In this document: positions 54,793 through 64,000 of the stretch, one piece after another | How positions within the stretch are numbered: the first letter of the stretch is position 1 | Layout: each line of letters opens with the position of its first letter | From: Takakia lepidozioides | Taxonomy: Eukaryota > Streptophyta > Takakiopsida > Takakiales > Takakiaceae | NCBI GenBank assembly: GCA_030704615.1 | Contig: CM060731.1 | Coordinates: 90,252,756-90,316,755 of the forward strand | Length of the DNA stretch: 64,000 nt | Direction: 5' to 3' | The notes under the pieces: generated by a model | The model's input: only the letters and a program-made list of their open reading frames with translations | Told to the model about the DNA's origin: nothing | The model's database searches: none | Position numbers and translations under genes: made by a program

Positions 54793-55735
54793 AGCTAGGT
54801 TGTAATCTCTTTGGGCCATAGAGGATCTGGTTTATGGGGGCTGCCTCGGCGGGTTTGGGACTCTAAGGACATGGTGGCCTTGAATGTTATGGCGGCAGCC
54901 TGATAAGGCACCGACCTGCTCCTTTTCGGGCCTGTTTTTGGTGTGCGATGTATCATAGTGAGGTGTTCTTTGCAAGCTTTAGCATGGACCTCTTGAAGGA
55001 TGAGGATGGTAAGCTGCAATGGAATCCTACCTATAGTTTTGGCCTTGTCATGACATCAGGCCTATGACATGCAATCTGAGTTTTTTATGTGCCAAAGAGG
55101 CTGGATCTCGGTTGTTCAAGTTGCTTGTGTGTACAAGTCTTGAAGTTGCAATTTGACAGGCTGAATTCACATTCCCTTGACACCTTGTATGATTACATGT
55201 CTCGGGGTGAGTACAAATGGTATGGAATCTATTTCATCATGCCCAAGTAGGATTGCTTGGAGGCATGTTTTGATTCTGAAAAATTGCAGGCTGGTCCTTA
55301 TGCCTTGCTTGATGCATGATAAGGTAGGCTGCTGCTAATTATTTTGTCATACCCAAGATGTTTGCTTGAAGAGCATGTCTTGAATCTGTAATATTGCAGG
55401 CTGGTTTCACATACCCAAGATGTTTTGCTCTATGCACGTCTTGTTGTAATTGTGATGCCAAGAAAGGGTATGACAGGCTGCAACAATCTATTTTTTCAAA
55501 ACACAAGATGCTTGCTTATATGCTTGTCTTGTTGTCATGACCTGTACATGAACAAACCCCGCCCTCCCACCCTGTTTTATCAAGAATGATTGGGTGATGT
55601 CAATTCATGGGAAGCTATGACAAGAATGGAAATGTTAGATGGTGCCCTATTTTGGGCTGTTTATGTCTTTAATTGACAATGACCCTAGTAGGGTCTTGTC
55701 CATGTCTTGACATGACATGAATATCTTCCCACTCT
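54793..55735 (+). mobile_element. LINE-associated 1-kb repeat, direct copy
   Basis: Begins right after the LINE stop (GAGCTAGGTTGTAATCTCTT) and is the inverted counterpart of 19304-20345. Probably a LINE 3' untranslated region. Repeated words GGCTG..TT..CAT.CCCAAG..G.TTGCTT recur at 55,230-55,530. Confidence 0.65.
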
Positions 55736-56120
55736 TCCTTTTCCAGTGTACTTGGTGGTTCTTGTACACACCATCTACCACTTTCCTTTCTGGTTATTTC
55801 TTCATCATGTTGATATACTAATATGGTTTGTTGCTGGCCTGGCAGAAGGTCCCTCCATGACAAAGATATGGAGCAATGACCTTCGTAAGGTATGTCCTCC
55901 AGCAAAAACTTGTTGGTGAATTTGGGCACGGAGGTCTTTGAGATAAACATAGTGCTTTTGAGGTTTATCTTCATACCGATATATTGAGCTAGGCCCAGGT
56001 AAAACCACGTGCAGGAGTATGTGTACACCTTCTACATGATCCGGTCAATGCACACTACTCGTGTTAGATGGATTCGTGTAGCTGATGCCTTGTATCAGTT
56101 TTAGATACTCTTTGGCTCAT
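55736..56120 (-). mobile_element. LINE reverse-transcriptase fragment
   Basis: Minus strand reads YLGLAQYIGMKINLKSTMF, followed by FTNKFLLEDIPYEG, the segment downstream of the catalytic box in many LINE reverse transcriptases. Colinear with 25,420-26,100. Truncated. Confidence 0.55.
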
Positions 56121-56324
56121 ATGCTTTCATACCTCTCTACAAGTGGCTTTGCTCTATGTAGCACCACTAAATAAATATGCATATGTAATATGCTATGTGC
56201 TTATCATACCTTTGGAAAAACTGGCTTTAAAACCAGGATGGTGTATAGATGGGCAGCAGGTTGCTACCATCCTACCTTACACTTGTTTGTGATCCATGAC
56301 AACAGAATCTTCTTTCTTGACATG

Positions 56325-57125
56325 AGAGGATGAGGAAGCAGACCGAGTGCCCTTGAACGAAGAGGAGATGCTTGACCTGTTGAAGTCCGTCTCGCACGTT
56401 TGTAATCCGAATGTGCGGAATCACATCGTATCTTGCAAGCAGGAGTTCGGCCGGGGGTCGGACATGCACTCAATCCTGGAGGTGAAACGAAGGACTGGAT
56501 ATGAGTACATCCAACGTAGCAGGTTTCTAGGGCAAGGCAGCGAATCCGATCGTTGTTACATTTTTAAAATGTCGACCTGTGGGCCTAGGAGTGGAGTCGA
56601 CTTGGTCACTCGCATGACAACTGGAAACTTGTCAAATGCTTGGGTGATGTTTGACCACATCAAGCGAATTACAAACCATCAGTGGGTGACTATGGGTGCG
56701 CATGTTTATGACTATCACTCCAAGAGGCTCATGAGGATTGCAATCTGCGAGATGAAAGGGGAGGACACACAGTCGGAGATGCATCTGTGGGAGGGCATAA
56801 ACGAGTAGATGGCAAGGGCGGGTTTGCCAGAGCCCAATTTCAGGGGATTTATGGCAGACAACGCTCAGGCCAACTGGGCAGCAGTGCGGCGTGTGTATGG
56901 TGAGGACCCCAATGTTCCAATGGAGGGGAAAGAGAGATCCTGTGGATTCCATTGGATGCAGAGTCTATCTCACTACACTACCAAATTTGTTGCTAGCTCA
57001 TTCCAGGCTGAACACCGTGTCGTTTGTACGGCGTGGAAGGATGCACCCACATTTGATGACGCGGAGGTTAAGTTTGCCATCATTGAGGCTTGGTGGAACA
57101 CGTCAGGTGCAGTGGAGGAGCGTAG
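56325..57125 (+). pseudogene. MULE-like transposase fragment, copy 2
   Basis: One frame of about 265 codons, open except for a single in-frame TAG at 56806-56808. NVRNHIVSCKQEFGRGSD, RRTGYEYIQRSRFLGQGS, AWVMFDHIKRI, GFMADNAQANWAAVRRVYG and CGFHWMQSLSHYTTKF align with the minus-strand copy at 59.0-60.0 kb. The ADNAQAN segment and the C..HW pair resemble the acidic and CxxH positions of MULE transposases. Truncated at both sides; the right side is cut by a GTGAGC hairpin cluster. Confidence 0.6.
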
Positions 57126-57240
57126 CTACGGCGTGAGCCCAGCCCCGTGAGCCTGGGAGCTGAGCTCACGTTCAAGCTACAAAGCGTGAGCTGAGCTCAC
57201 GCTTCAGGGAAGCGTGAGCGGCACGAATCTGCTGGAGAAG
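57125..57240. repeat. GTGAGC hairpin cluster
   Basis: AAGCGTGAGCT-G-AGCTCACGCTT (57182-57204) is a hairpin with 11-bp arms. GGGAGCTGAGCTCACG and GGCGTGAGCC lie just upstream. This replaces the continuation of the transposase frame. Confidence 0.7.
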
Positions 57241-57636
57241 AAGGTCCTATAGGCGAGGATTGCAGGAAGAGGGCCTATTACCGTGGACAAAACAAAGGGG
57301 GCCAACACACACCATGTCTGCAATGCCCGCTCAAAAACAGAAATATGAAAACATGGCAGATTTGAGCTCAGAATGATTGTCACAGTTTATTTCAATTCAC
57401 AGATAGACGCTTACAATGAATTGCATGTGCATTTGCCCTGGTTCCGTAAACGAAATCCATATGTTTGTCAGAAATGCAAAGTCTTCACACGGCAACCTGC
57501 AAACCAGCATGGGAAGCGGGCATGGCTCGTATGTGTTCAAAGAGAAGTTGGCGGAGCTCCACGCGAGGTGTCCCGCTGTAGAAGGGTGTTCACTTCTCCA
57601 TAGCCTAGTGTGGCTTGGTGGATGAATTGGTCTCTC
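57241..57636 (+). other. unassigned; weak open frames
   Basis: A plus frame GSGHGSYVFKEKLAELHARC (57,505-57,565) looks protein-like but no family was recognised. Confidence 0.25.
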
Positions 57637-60600
57637 TTACCGTCGCAACACATAATCACAAGGTATATGTATATGATGCTTGCAGGGGACCCACTTCCCT
57701 CTCATGCCGAGAGCGCCCTCACGCATCGTTACAAAGTCCGGACAAGTGCACGAAGGGAAATTCCCGACGGTAACCTGATATTCTTTGCCATGAAGAACTG
57801 ACCCAATTGACAGCACTGTGTAAATCCGTCCATACCCCGGAGAAGGGACTTCGGTGATACGAGACACCCGAGCCTGCAAAATTCTAGCAGATTCCATCTT
57901 GCATTCGTGATCTGCACCCGAAGCGAAACGGCGCACTGTTTTTCCATCTCTTTTTGTTGGGTGGGAGTCGGCACCGGGTGGCGGCATTGCCGGAGCATGT
58001 GGCACATCTGTGCCGACAGTGCATGAGGGCACCACCCGGGACCGTGCAAGACAGAACCCTCCCTCCTCCAGCATGCTTATCTCGGTTGATGACAGCGACG
58101 TCCCAATTTGCACAGGCCAAATTGCGGGGGGAGGGGGTTTCATTATCACCGAAGGACGAACTGTTCCCTTCACGCATCGTGCCATATCGTCTGGGCAGAA
58201 CCAAAATTTGTGGTCCTTTGACTCCCCACTATGATAAGGTCGGAACAACCCTGTGAATGTTGGAGCTGGAGTCCCCCTGGAGCCTTTGCATATCTTTGAT
58301 TTGCATTTCTTGAATGAGGGGGTCCGAATTGCCATGCAAGCCACTCTAGATCCTGGTGGGTGCGTTCTATATGCCACTCACTATCAATGCAATCGGATTC
58401 CTGCACCATGGCCACCACCTCCTCCAATGGGATTCCCGCTGCTGTGCTTGTATGTTCTGCACCTGCTCCACTGGAGGAGGACCCACCTGGGAAGGGGCGG
58501 GCACACGACTCAGTCTGCAGTGGAGACACCTTTGGCACAGAGAAATTGACCCTGTCTGGCCGATGGGAATCTCCATCTGACCCTGGAAGAGTGTTCAATT
58601 TCCTTTTGCATGATCCAAATCTTTCCTCGCCTTCCAAATGGGGAGCCTGGATTGTAGAGGGACCCTTCAGTGCATCTGTTTAGAGCTCTGGCCATCTTTG
58701 ACGGGACTCCGGACCTACTCGCAGCCCTTAGCATCAACAAAGTCGTATCAGGGCCCTTGCCTCCACCCCGTCCCATCAGAAAATTGCGGTACCTGGTTTG
58801 TTGTGTAAGTGCACGCACCATGTCATCAGCAGTGGCCACATACAAGTCACGACCTGCTTTGGTAGACTGCTGCATCCAGGCGTTGTGAACAGTCTCCGCC
58901 AAATTACAGGATGGCATGTCGGCCAAGTCCTCCAAGGACATGTCCTGCAGGAGGCATTGCATGGATATGTGAGGAACGAAAACAAATGGTAGAGGTTCTT
59001 CAAGTGACAATCGAAGAACCCCAAATGAACAGGCACGATGCAAAATTTCTGTTTTTGGGATTGAAGAGGCTTACCGTCGTCATGAAAGCTCCCCACTGTC
59101 TGTACCTGAAGTGCCAGAAAACCAACCAGTCCTCCAACTCCTTTACGTGGGTACCTGTTGCAGCACCAGAGGAGAACCACCAAGCCCGGATTGCCTGGTA
59201 AGTGCTCTCAGCTTCTCCCATTGAGGTGGCATTCTTGTACTTGAGACAGAGCCTTCTGTGCTCCAACTGCAGGTCAGGGCGAATGCAGCGCTTTGTATGA
59301 CGTGCCAGAGATTGAGTCCAATGGAAGAGGCATGTGCGCTCCCTATTTTCCATTGGGACCTTAGGATCCCCGAACCAAACACGCGTCGCACTGCATTGAA
59401 ATTTGCCTGTGCACTATCAGCCATGAAGCCCGCAAAATTTGTGTTTTGTATTCCATTGCGCTGCATGACGGCCAAGAGCGAATTCCACATGAGCATTGGG
59501 ATTCAGTGTCCTCCGACTGCATATCACAAATTGCTATGGAGAGCACACGCTGGTACGCCGGATCATACACATGGCACGCCATGGTTGTCCAACCCTTCAC
59601 CCGTTTGCAGTGATCAAACATTAACCAACATTTAGCCAAATCTCCTCCTGGTGCATACGGCGGACAATGCTCACACCACTGCCTTCGCCCACAGCGGACA
59701 TCTTGAACAAATACACCTTGGACGAGCCCTGGCCAGGGAAGATACTGTTTTGAATGAATTCATAGCGACTCCTCCGTTTCAGGTCCATAATGTTGTCCAT
59801 GAATCCAGCAGTGCCTGTGCCCATTCTGAGTGCATTCACCTGGTTTCGAATATTGGGAGAGCTCAACACGGAGAAATGGTCCATGACTGCATTAAGCAAA
59901 TCTGCATCCAGCATAAGTTGTGTCGCATCCCCTTCACCCAGTATGTGTTTCTCCAGGAATGCCTTGCTAGCTGCAAGCGCTATAGCAGAAGGTGTTGCAC
60001 AAGGGGCATTGTGGAACTCCTGCTTCAGCAGATTTCTAGCGATGTCCACGCTATCCCTGCAACTTCCTTTGGACACAGGATGCTCGTGTGCACCCATATG
60101 AATGCAGGCACGAGTCATTGTCTTGCATCGGTGTGCCACCTGATACATACGAGCGTGGCACACAGAAACACAGGACGGGGAAAGTTTGCAGAACCTGCAC
60201 ACGAAAGTATTGGTCCTGGGAGGGGCAAGCCCTGGGGTGAAAGGATTCAGGGGCACACCTTCCCACTCACTTTCGTTTGGTTGAGCGTTGTTTCTCAGGC
60301 GAGGGCAAGAAATATTCTGGCACTTACAATGCCCAACAGACCGACCTCCGAAATTTTCAAGCCAATGTCGTTATGGATGTTCGACGTTTTTGTCCTGCAC
60401 CAAGGATGTCCGTCATGTTTCTTGTCCATGCCCTGTAAAAGCCCAGCCAGTCCAGTGGAAGAGGTGGGAGGGTTGAGCTCAAACAGGATGTCCCCATCAA
60501 ACTGTGCTGGCACGTATTGAACCCGTTGCACAGGAAGGGACTCCCAATCAACAAAACGCAGCTCGCTCTTGCACCCAGGCACACCTGCGAGGGCTTTCAA

Positions 60601-61101
60601 TTTTGGAATGACACTCGTTATCTCTTGCAATTCGTCATCATCCAATGACGGAGTCTGCACTGGCGGAGGAATCTCAGAAACATCCTCCGAGGACGAGTCT
60701 GAAAGAGTCACGAAGGTAGTGGATGTGCTCACCTCTTGTTTCACAGGAACTGTGCCCTTCTGTTGCACGACCGATGCTGCAGTGCCAGGGGTAACGACTG
60801 ATCCTGCTGATTGTCTTCTCTCTTTTCCAAGGACACGGTATGTGCCTGGAAGGACTCTCCACTTCCTTCCACACTTGCCAACCAATGGTTTCTCCAAGTG
60901 CCCAGAATCCAAATTCCCATCCTCGTCATACACCTCTTTTGAACAAGGAGAACCCAACTCCAGCGGGAACACTGTAACCAGCTCATCCTCATGAACAACT
61001 GCAAACCCATCGTCGTCTGCAGTGGCAGTCAGTGGAAGAGTACCTGCATTGGAATGGAATCGAGCAAGTGTATCTCGCTCCCTCGACATGTTTTCCCTCA
61101 C
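57637..61101 (-). pseudogene. MULE-like transposase with SWIM zinc finger
   Basis: Minus-strand coding from about 61,101 to 57,637, broken by about seven frame shifts (near 60,350, 59,630, 59,480, 59,350, 59,040, 58,560 and 58,250). N-terminal acidic segment; then WCRTKTSNIHND with GHCKCQNISCPRL across the 60,350 break, resembling the WRKY/GCM1-type finger of MULEs. Next come NIRNQVNALRMG and RYEFIQNSIFPGQGS, LMFDHCKRVKGWTTMACHVY and GFMADSAQANFNAVRRVFG, then RTCLFHWTQSLARHTKR. At the C-terminus SCTCPDF...VPCKHH (57,680-57,752) fits the CxC...CxH SWIM finger. Terminal inverted repeats were not found. Confidence 0.68.
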
Positions 61102-61906
61102 TGAACGAAAGTTGCGGAATCCTCGAACTGATAGCCCGCAATTACCGAAAGGGGAATTAAGACAAGCAAACTGAGGTCAACAAGGGTAGCTCCAACCCAA
61201 AGGTTGCGGGTGATGCATGCAAAGGATGTAGGGATGAGATGCACCTTCACTTCGGAAACAGCAACGCTAAGAGGCACTAACCAGAAAAACTGTTTTCAAA
61301 TACTACAAGAAGCCGTGCTGTTTATGGATGAAAACAAACACTGAAAACGACATGAAACCATCCATTATGAAAAGACGGCAACAACCCTGGAGAGCAGTAA
61401 ACAGGAAGACCACAAATGTCATGAGGTTGTGCTGTGCCAGAAGAGCACAGCACAAACACTGACACTGCAGAAGATACCTCGCACGAATGCGTGCCAGACA
61501 TGGTCGTATCCGACAGAACCCTTTATGCCGAATGACCCCATGGCGACGGTTACGGTAAAATGCAAACCACAGGGTAGGCAGTACAACACACGTGGATGCA
61601 TATGTGAAGCATAACAATTATTGCGGATCTGCAAGAACTGCTCGAAAATGAACTAGCATTAGATTTCTACGGCACATCCGAATTTGAAAGAAAGCAAGAA
61701 GGCCGCGTGTATTGGCAGGCGGCGCAGTACATCTGACATATATCGCTAGTGCATGCAACGGATGTACTTTTTTTCTAGCGCTTTATTACTTGGATAATAC
61801 GGAGACGACGGAATGGATGAATTCCGTTCGCACACAATAACAACACCCGCATCCAAATATGGTTGACACGTCCAATTTCGATTTTGGTTACATGCCATAG
61901 CAGCAC
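61102..61906. other. no recognised gene
   Basis: Only short overlapping frames on both strands; no repeat or splice pattern identified. Confidence 0.4.
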
Positions 61907-62381
61907 TTGTTACAAACGTCAAACTGGAGAGCTCTAGAGGCATCGTGGGGAGCCCTTGTTTCCAGCGGAGGAGGAAGAGAAGGAAGTCACTACTTCACGA
62001 GCTCTAGAAACAGGAATAGAGCCAGAGATAGAATGAGGATGGAAAGAGTGGACGAAGAGGAAAAGGAGGTAGAAGAGGGAGTAGAGGAAAGTGTGGCGAT
62101 GGAGGAGCAGGAATCAGCAGAAGAACAGCAGCCCGCCATAGTTCCAAACAGATGAAGAGGACACTGCATCTGAGGGAGAGACAGACGAGATGGAAGAGGA
62201 TGTTGAAGGTGGCCTCACGAGGAGTCTGCCTGCGGGAAAGAGGAAGGGGGAGAGGCTCACGTACACGCTCGGCGCAGAGAGCAGCCCGAAGCGCAAAGGG
62301 TCCCCGGCAATTGGGGAGTCTTCTGGAGCAGCCAAGAAAAAGGTGAAATCTTTAAGACCCACATTTGTGTTTCGTTGCTGA
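61907..62381 (+). other. acidic/basic low-complexity coding tail
   Basis: Two frames (61907-62155 and about 62,145-62,381) read RVDEEEKEVEEGVEES, then TDEEDTASEGETDEMEE, SLPAGKRKGERLTYTLG and GAAKKKVKSL. They look like the C-terminus of a nuclear protein split by one frame break near 62,145. No domain recognised. Ends just before the hairpin array. Confidence 0.3.
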
Positions 62382-62437
62382 TATGAATATAGCCCACACA
62401 GGACATCTGCACCAGGCTGAAAGCACCGCAAACTGGA

Positions 62438-63937
62438 AGCTCAAACAGTGTGCGGCAACGCACACTGTTTGGGCCTACCAATTTGCTTGATTGTTCAGGT
62501 GCGAAACGCCCAAACTTGGGCACTACAGCAGGTTCAATACAACCCAAATTGCAAGCTCAATCAGTGTGAGTTGAGCTGAACATTGCTGTTTCATATCGGT
62601 TTTCCAGGATATGTATGTCAGGACGAGAGAACCCTGGCAGCTCAAACAGTGTGCGTTGGCGCACACTAGCTCACCCCTTTAGGGCACGTTTCTGATGGCA
62701 GCTCAAACAGTGTGCGTCAACGCACACTGTTTGAGCTGAACATGTAATTAATTCGGAAGGTTTATGATGATGAAATAACCATTCAGTGGCAGCTCAAACA
62801 GTGTGCGTTGGCGCACACTGTTTGAGCTTGTAAGTGTTTTTTGATTGAAATTCGAGGGCACGTTTCTGAGGATGAAAGGCAGCTCAAACAGTGTGCGTCA
62901 ACGCACACTGTTTGAGCTGTACATGTCACTGTTTTTTTGGTGTTAAATTCGGACTTCCAGGCAGGTTTATGATGATGAAATAACCATTCAGTGGCAGCTC
63001 AAACAGTGTGCGTTGGCGCACACTGTTTGAGCTGAACATGTAAGTGTTTTTTCATTGAAATTTTTAGGGCACGTTTCTGAGGATGAAAAGGCAGCTCAAG
63101 TGCGCAAGCTGTACATGAAATTCGGACTTCCAGGGCAGGTTTGATGTGGCAGCTCAAACAGTGTGCGTTTGTTTGAGCTTGTAAGTGTTTTTTTTAAATT
63201 CGGGGCAGGATGAAATAACCATTCAGTGGCAGCTCAAACAGTGTGCGTTGGCGCACACTGTTTGAGCTGACATGTAAGTGTTTTTTTAAATTCGACTTCC
63301 AGGGCACGTTTCTGAGATGAAAGAATCCCTCACTGGCAGCTCAAACAGTGTGCGTCAACGCACACTGTTTGAGCTGTACATGTCACTGTTTTTTTGGTGT
63401 TAAATTCGGACTTCCAGGGCAGGTTTATGATGAAATAACCATTCAGTGGCAGCTCAAACAGTGTGCACACTGTTTGAGCTGACATGTTGTTTTTTTGGAA
63501 GGGCACCATTCAGTGGCAGCTCAAACAGTGTGCGTTGGCGCACACTGTTTGAGCTGAACATGTAAGTGTTTTTTCCGATTGAAATTCGAGGGCACGTTTG
63601 ATGAAAGGGCAGCTCAAACAGTGTGCGTCAACGCACACTGTTTGAGCTGTACATGTTTTTTGGTGTTAAATTCGGACTTCCAGGGCAGGTTTGATGAAAT
63701 AACCATTCAGTGGCAAACAGTGTGCGTTGGCGCACACTGTTTGAGCTGACACCCTTAGGGCACGTTTGATGAAATAACCATTCAGTGGCAGCTCAAATGT
63801 GCGTTGGCGCACACTGTTTGAGCTGGGTTCGGAAATTATCTTGGAGTTTACAATGAACACTTACCTGGCACAAGTAGATGTTCAATGATCATTTACCTGG
63901 CAAGTGAAACAGTGTGCGTCAACGCACACTGTTTGAG
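62438..63937. repeat. array of about 17 long hairpins with two alternating loops
   Basis: Unit arm AGCTCAAACAGTGTGCG, a 4-base loop, then the exact complement. Full 38-bp copies at 62700, 62791, 62881, 62996, 63231, 63338, 63518 and 63611. Variant or deleted copies at 62438, 62549, 62639, 63092, 63151, 63451 (30-bp, no loop), 63714, 63790 and 63906. Loops are TTGG or TCAA (first copy GCAA). TTGG copies are followed by a GAACATGTAAGTG spacer; TCAA copies mostly by GTACATGTCACTG. The two together make a higher-order unit of about 205 bp that becomes shorter through deletions after 63,080. Confidence 0.95.
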
Positions 63938-64000
63938 CCCACTTTTACATTGTCTTTTCTGTGGAATTCGGCAACATAGGACATGTCTGTGAGGGTCAAT

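Noticed and set aside
59651-60994. Plus-strand frames of 100-289 codons
   Set aside because: Antisense of the MULE-like transposase; the minus strand carries the conserved motifs.
62257-63860. The hairpin array as a CRISPR array
   Set aside because: Copies are perfect inverted repeats with repeated, not unique, spacers, in a eukaryotic context with no cas-like genes.
1-64000. tRNA or rRNA genes
   Set aside because: No cloverleaf-like or rRNA-conserved sequence noticed; not computed, so short tRNAs could have been missed.

Overview
The window reads as nuclear DNA of a green-lineage eukaryote. GT-AG introns, plant-type PPR and OSB (PDF-motif) gene remnants, Ty3/gypsy elements with land-plant-like domain order and an initiator-Met-type primer binding site all point to a streptophyte. 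A charophyte alga such as Chara, or a bryophyte or fern, fits the very high repeat load, but the species is an inference. There is no bacterial-style gene organisation. Almost every coding stretch is a mobile element, a captured gene fragment or an eroded gene.

Layout. 1-4.78 kb: minus-strand Ty3/gypsy element (CCHC, protease, RT, RNase H, integrase) with three frame breaks. 4.9-6.0 kb: 222-bp tandem repeat. 7.25-9.64 kb: decayed OSB/PDF-motif modules with a LINE inserted (ACAGA duplication). 9.8-11.06 kb: an unrecognised AT-hook/zinc-finger-like gene. 12.3-16.4 kb: a minus-strand coiled-coil ORF broken by a solo LTR (AGTAC duplication) and a 22-bp tandem duplication. 17-26 kb: LINE pieces, hairpin repeats and purine/pyrimidine foldbacks. 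26.2-29.4 kb: minus-strand remnants of OSB, PPR and SEC13-like genes. 29.8-32.05 kb: parts of LTR elements (PPT and LTR edge, gag, PBS, 5' LTR). 32.8-37.7 kb: degenerate repeats.

38.4-53.1 kb is the most unusual part. It holds two paralogous multi-exon genes with a DNA amino-methyltransferase-like C-terminal domain (38.96-42.44 and 49.93-51.98 kb). It also holds three members of an unrecognised small protein family, called family F here, and dense arrays of short palindromes centred on GGYRCC. One family F gene is cut exactly in two by a 7,221-bp element (45,303-52,523) with inverted GCTCATG-rich ends and a 6-bp TCGTAG duplication. Removing the element and one duplication gives an uninterrupted 188-codon frame. 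The element carries one methyltransferase-like paralogue and another family F copy, so these appear to be cargo of an unnamed large DNA element.

53.1-56.1 kb: LINE RNase H end and LINE repeats. 56.3-61.1 kb: two opposed MULE-like transposase copies, one with a SWIM zinc finger. 62.4-63.94 kb: about 17 hairpins with 17-bp arms and two alternating loops.

Reading frames were translated by hand, so exon edges and frame-break positions are approximate. Some single-base breaks could be assembly errors.
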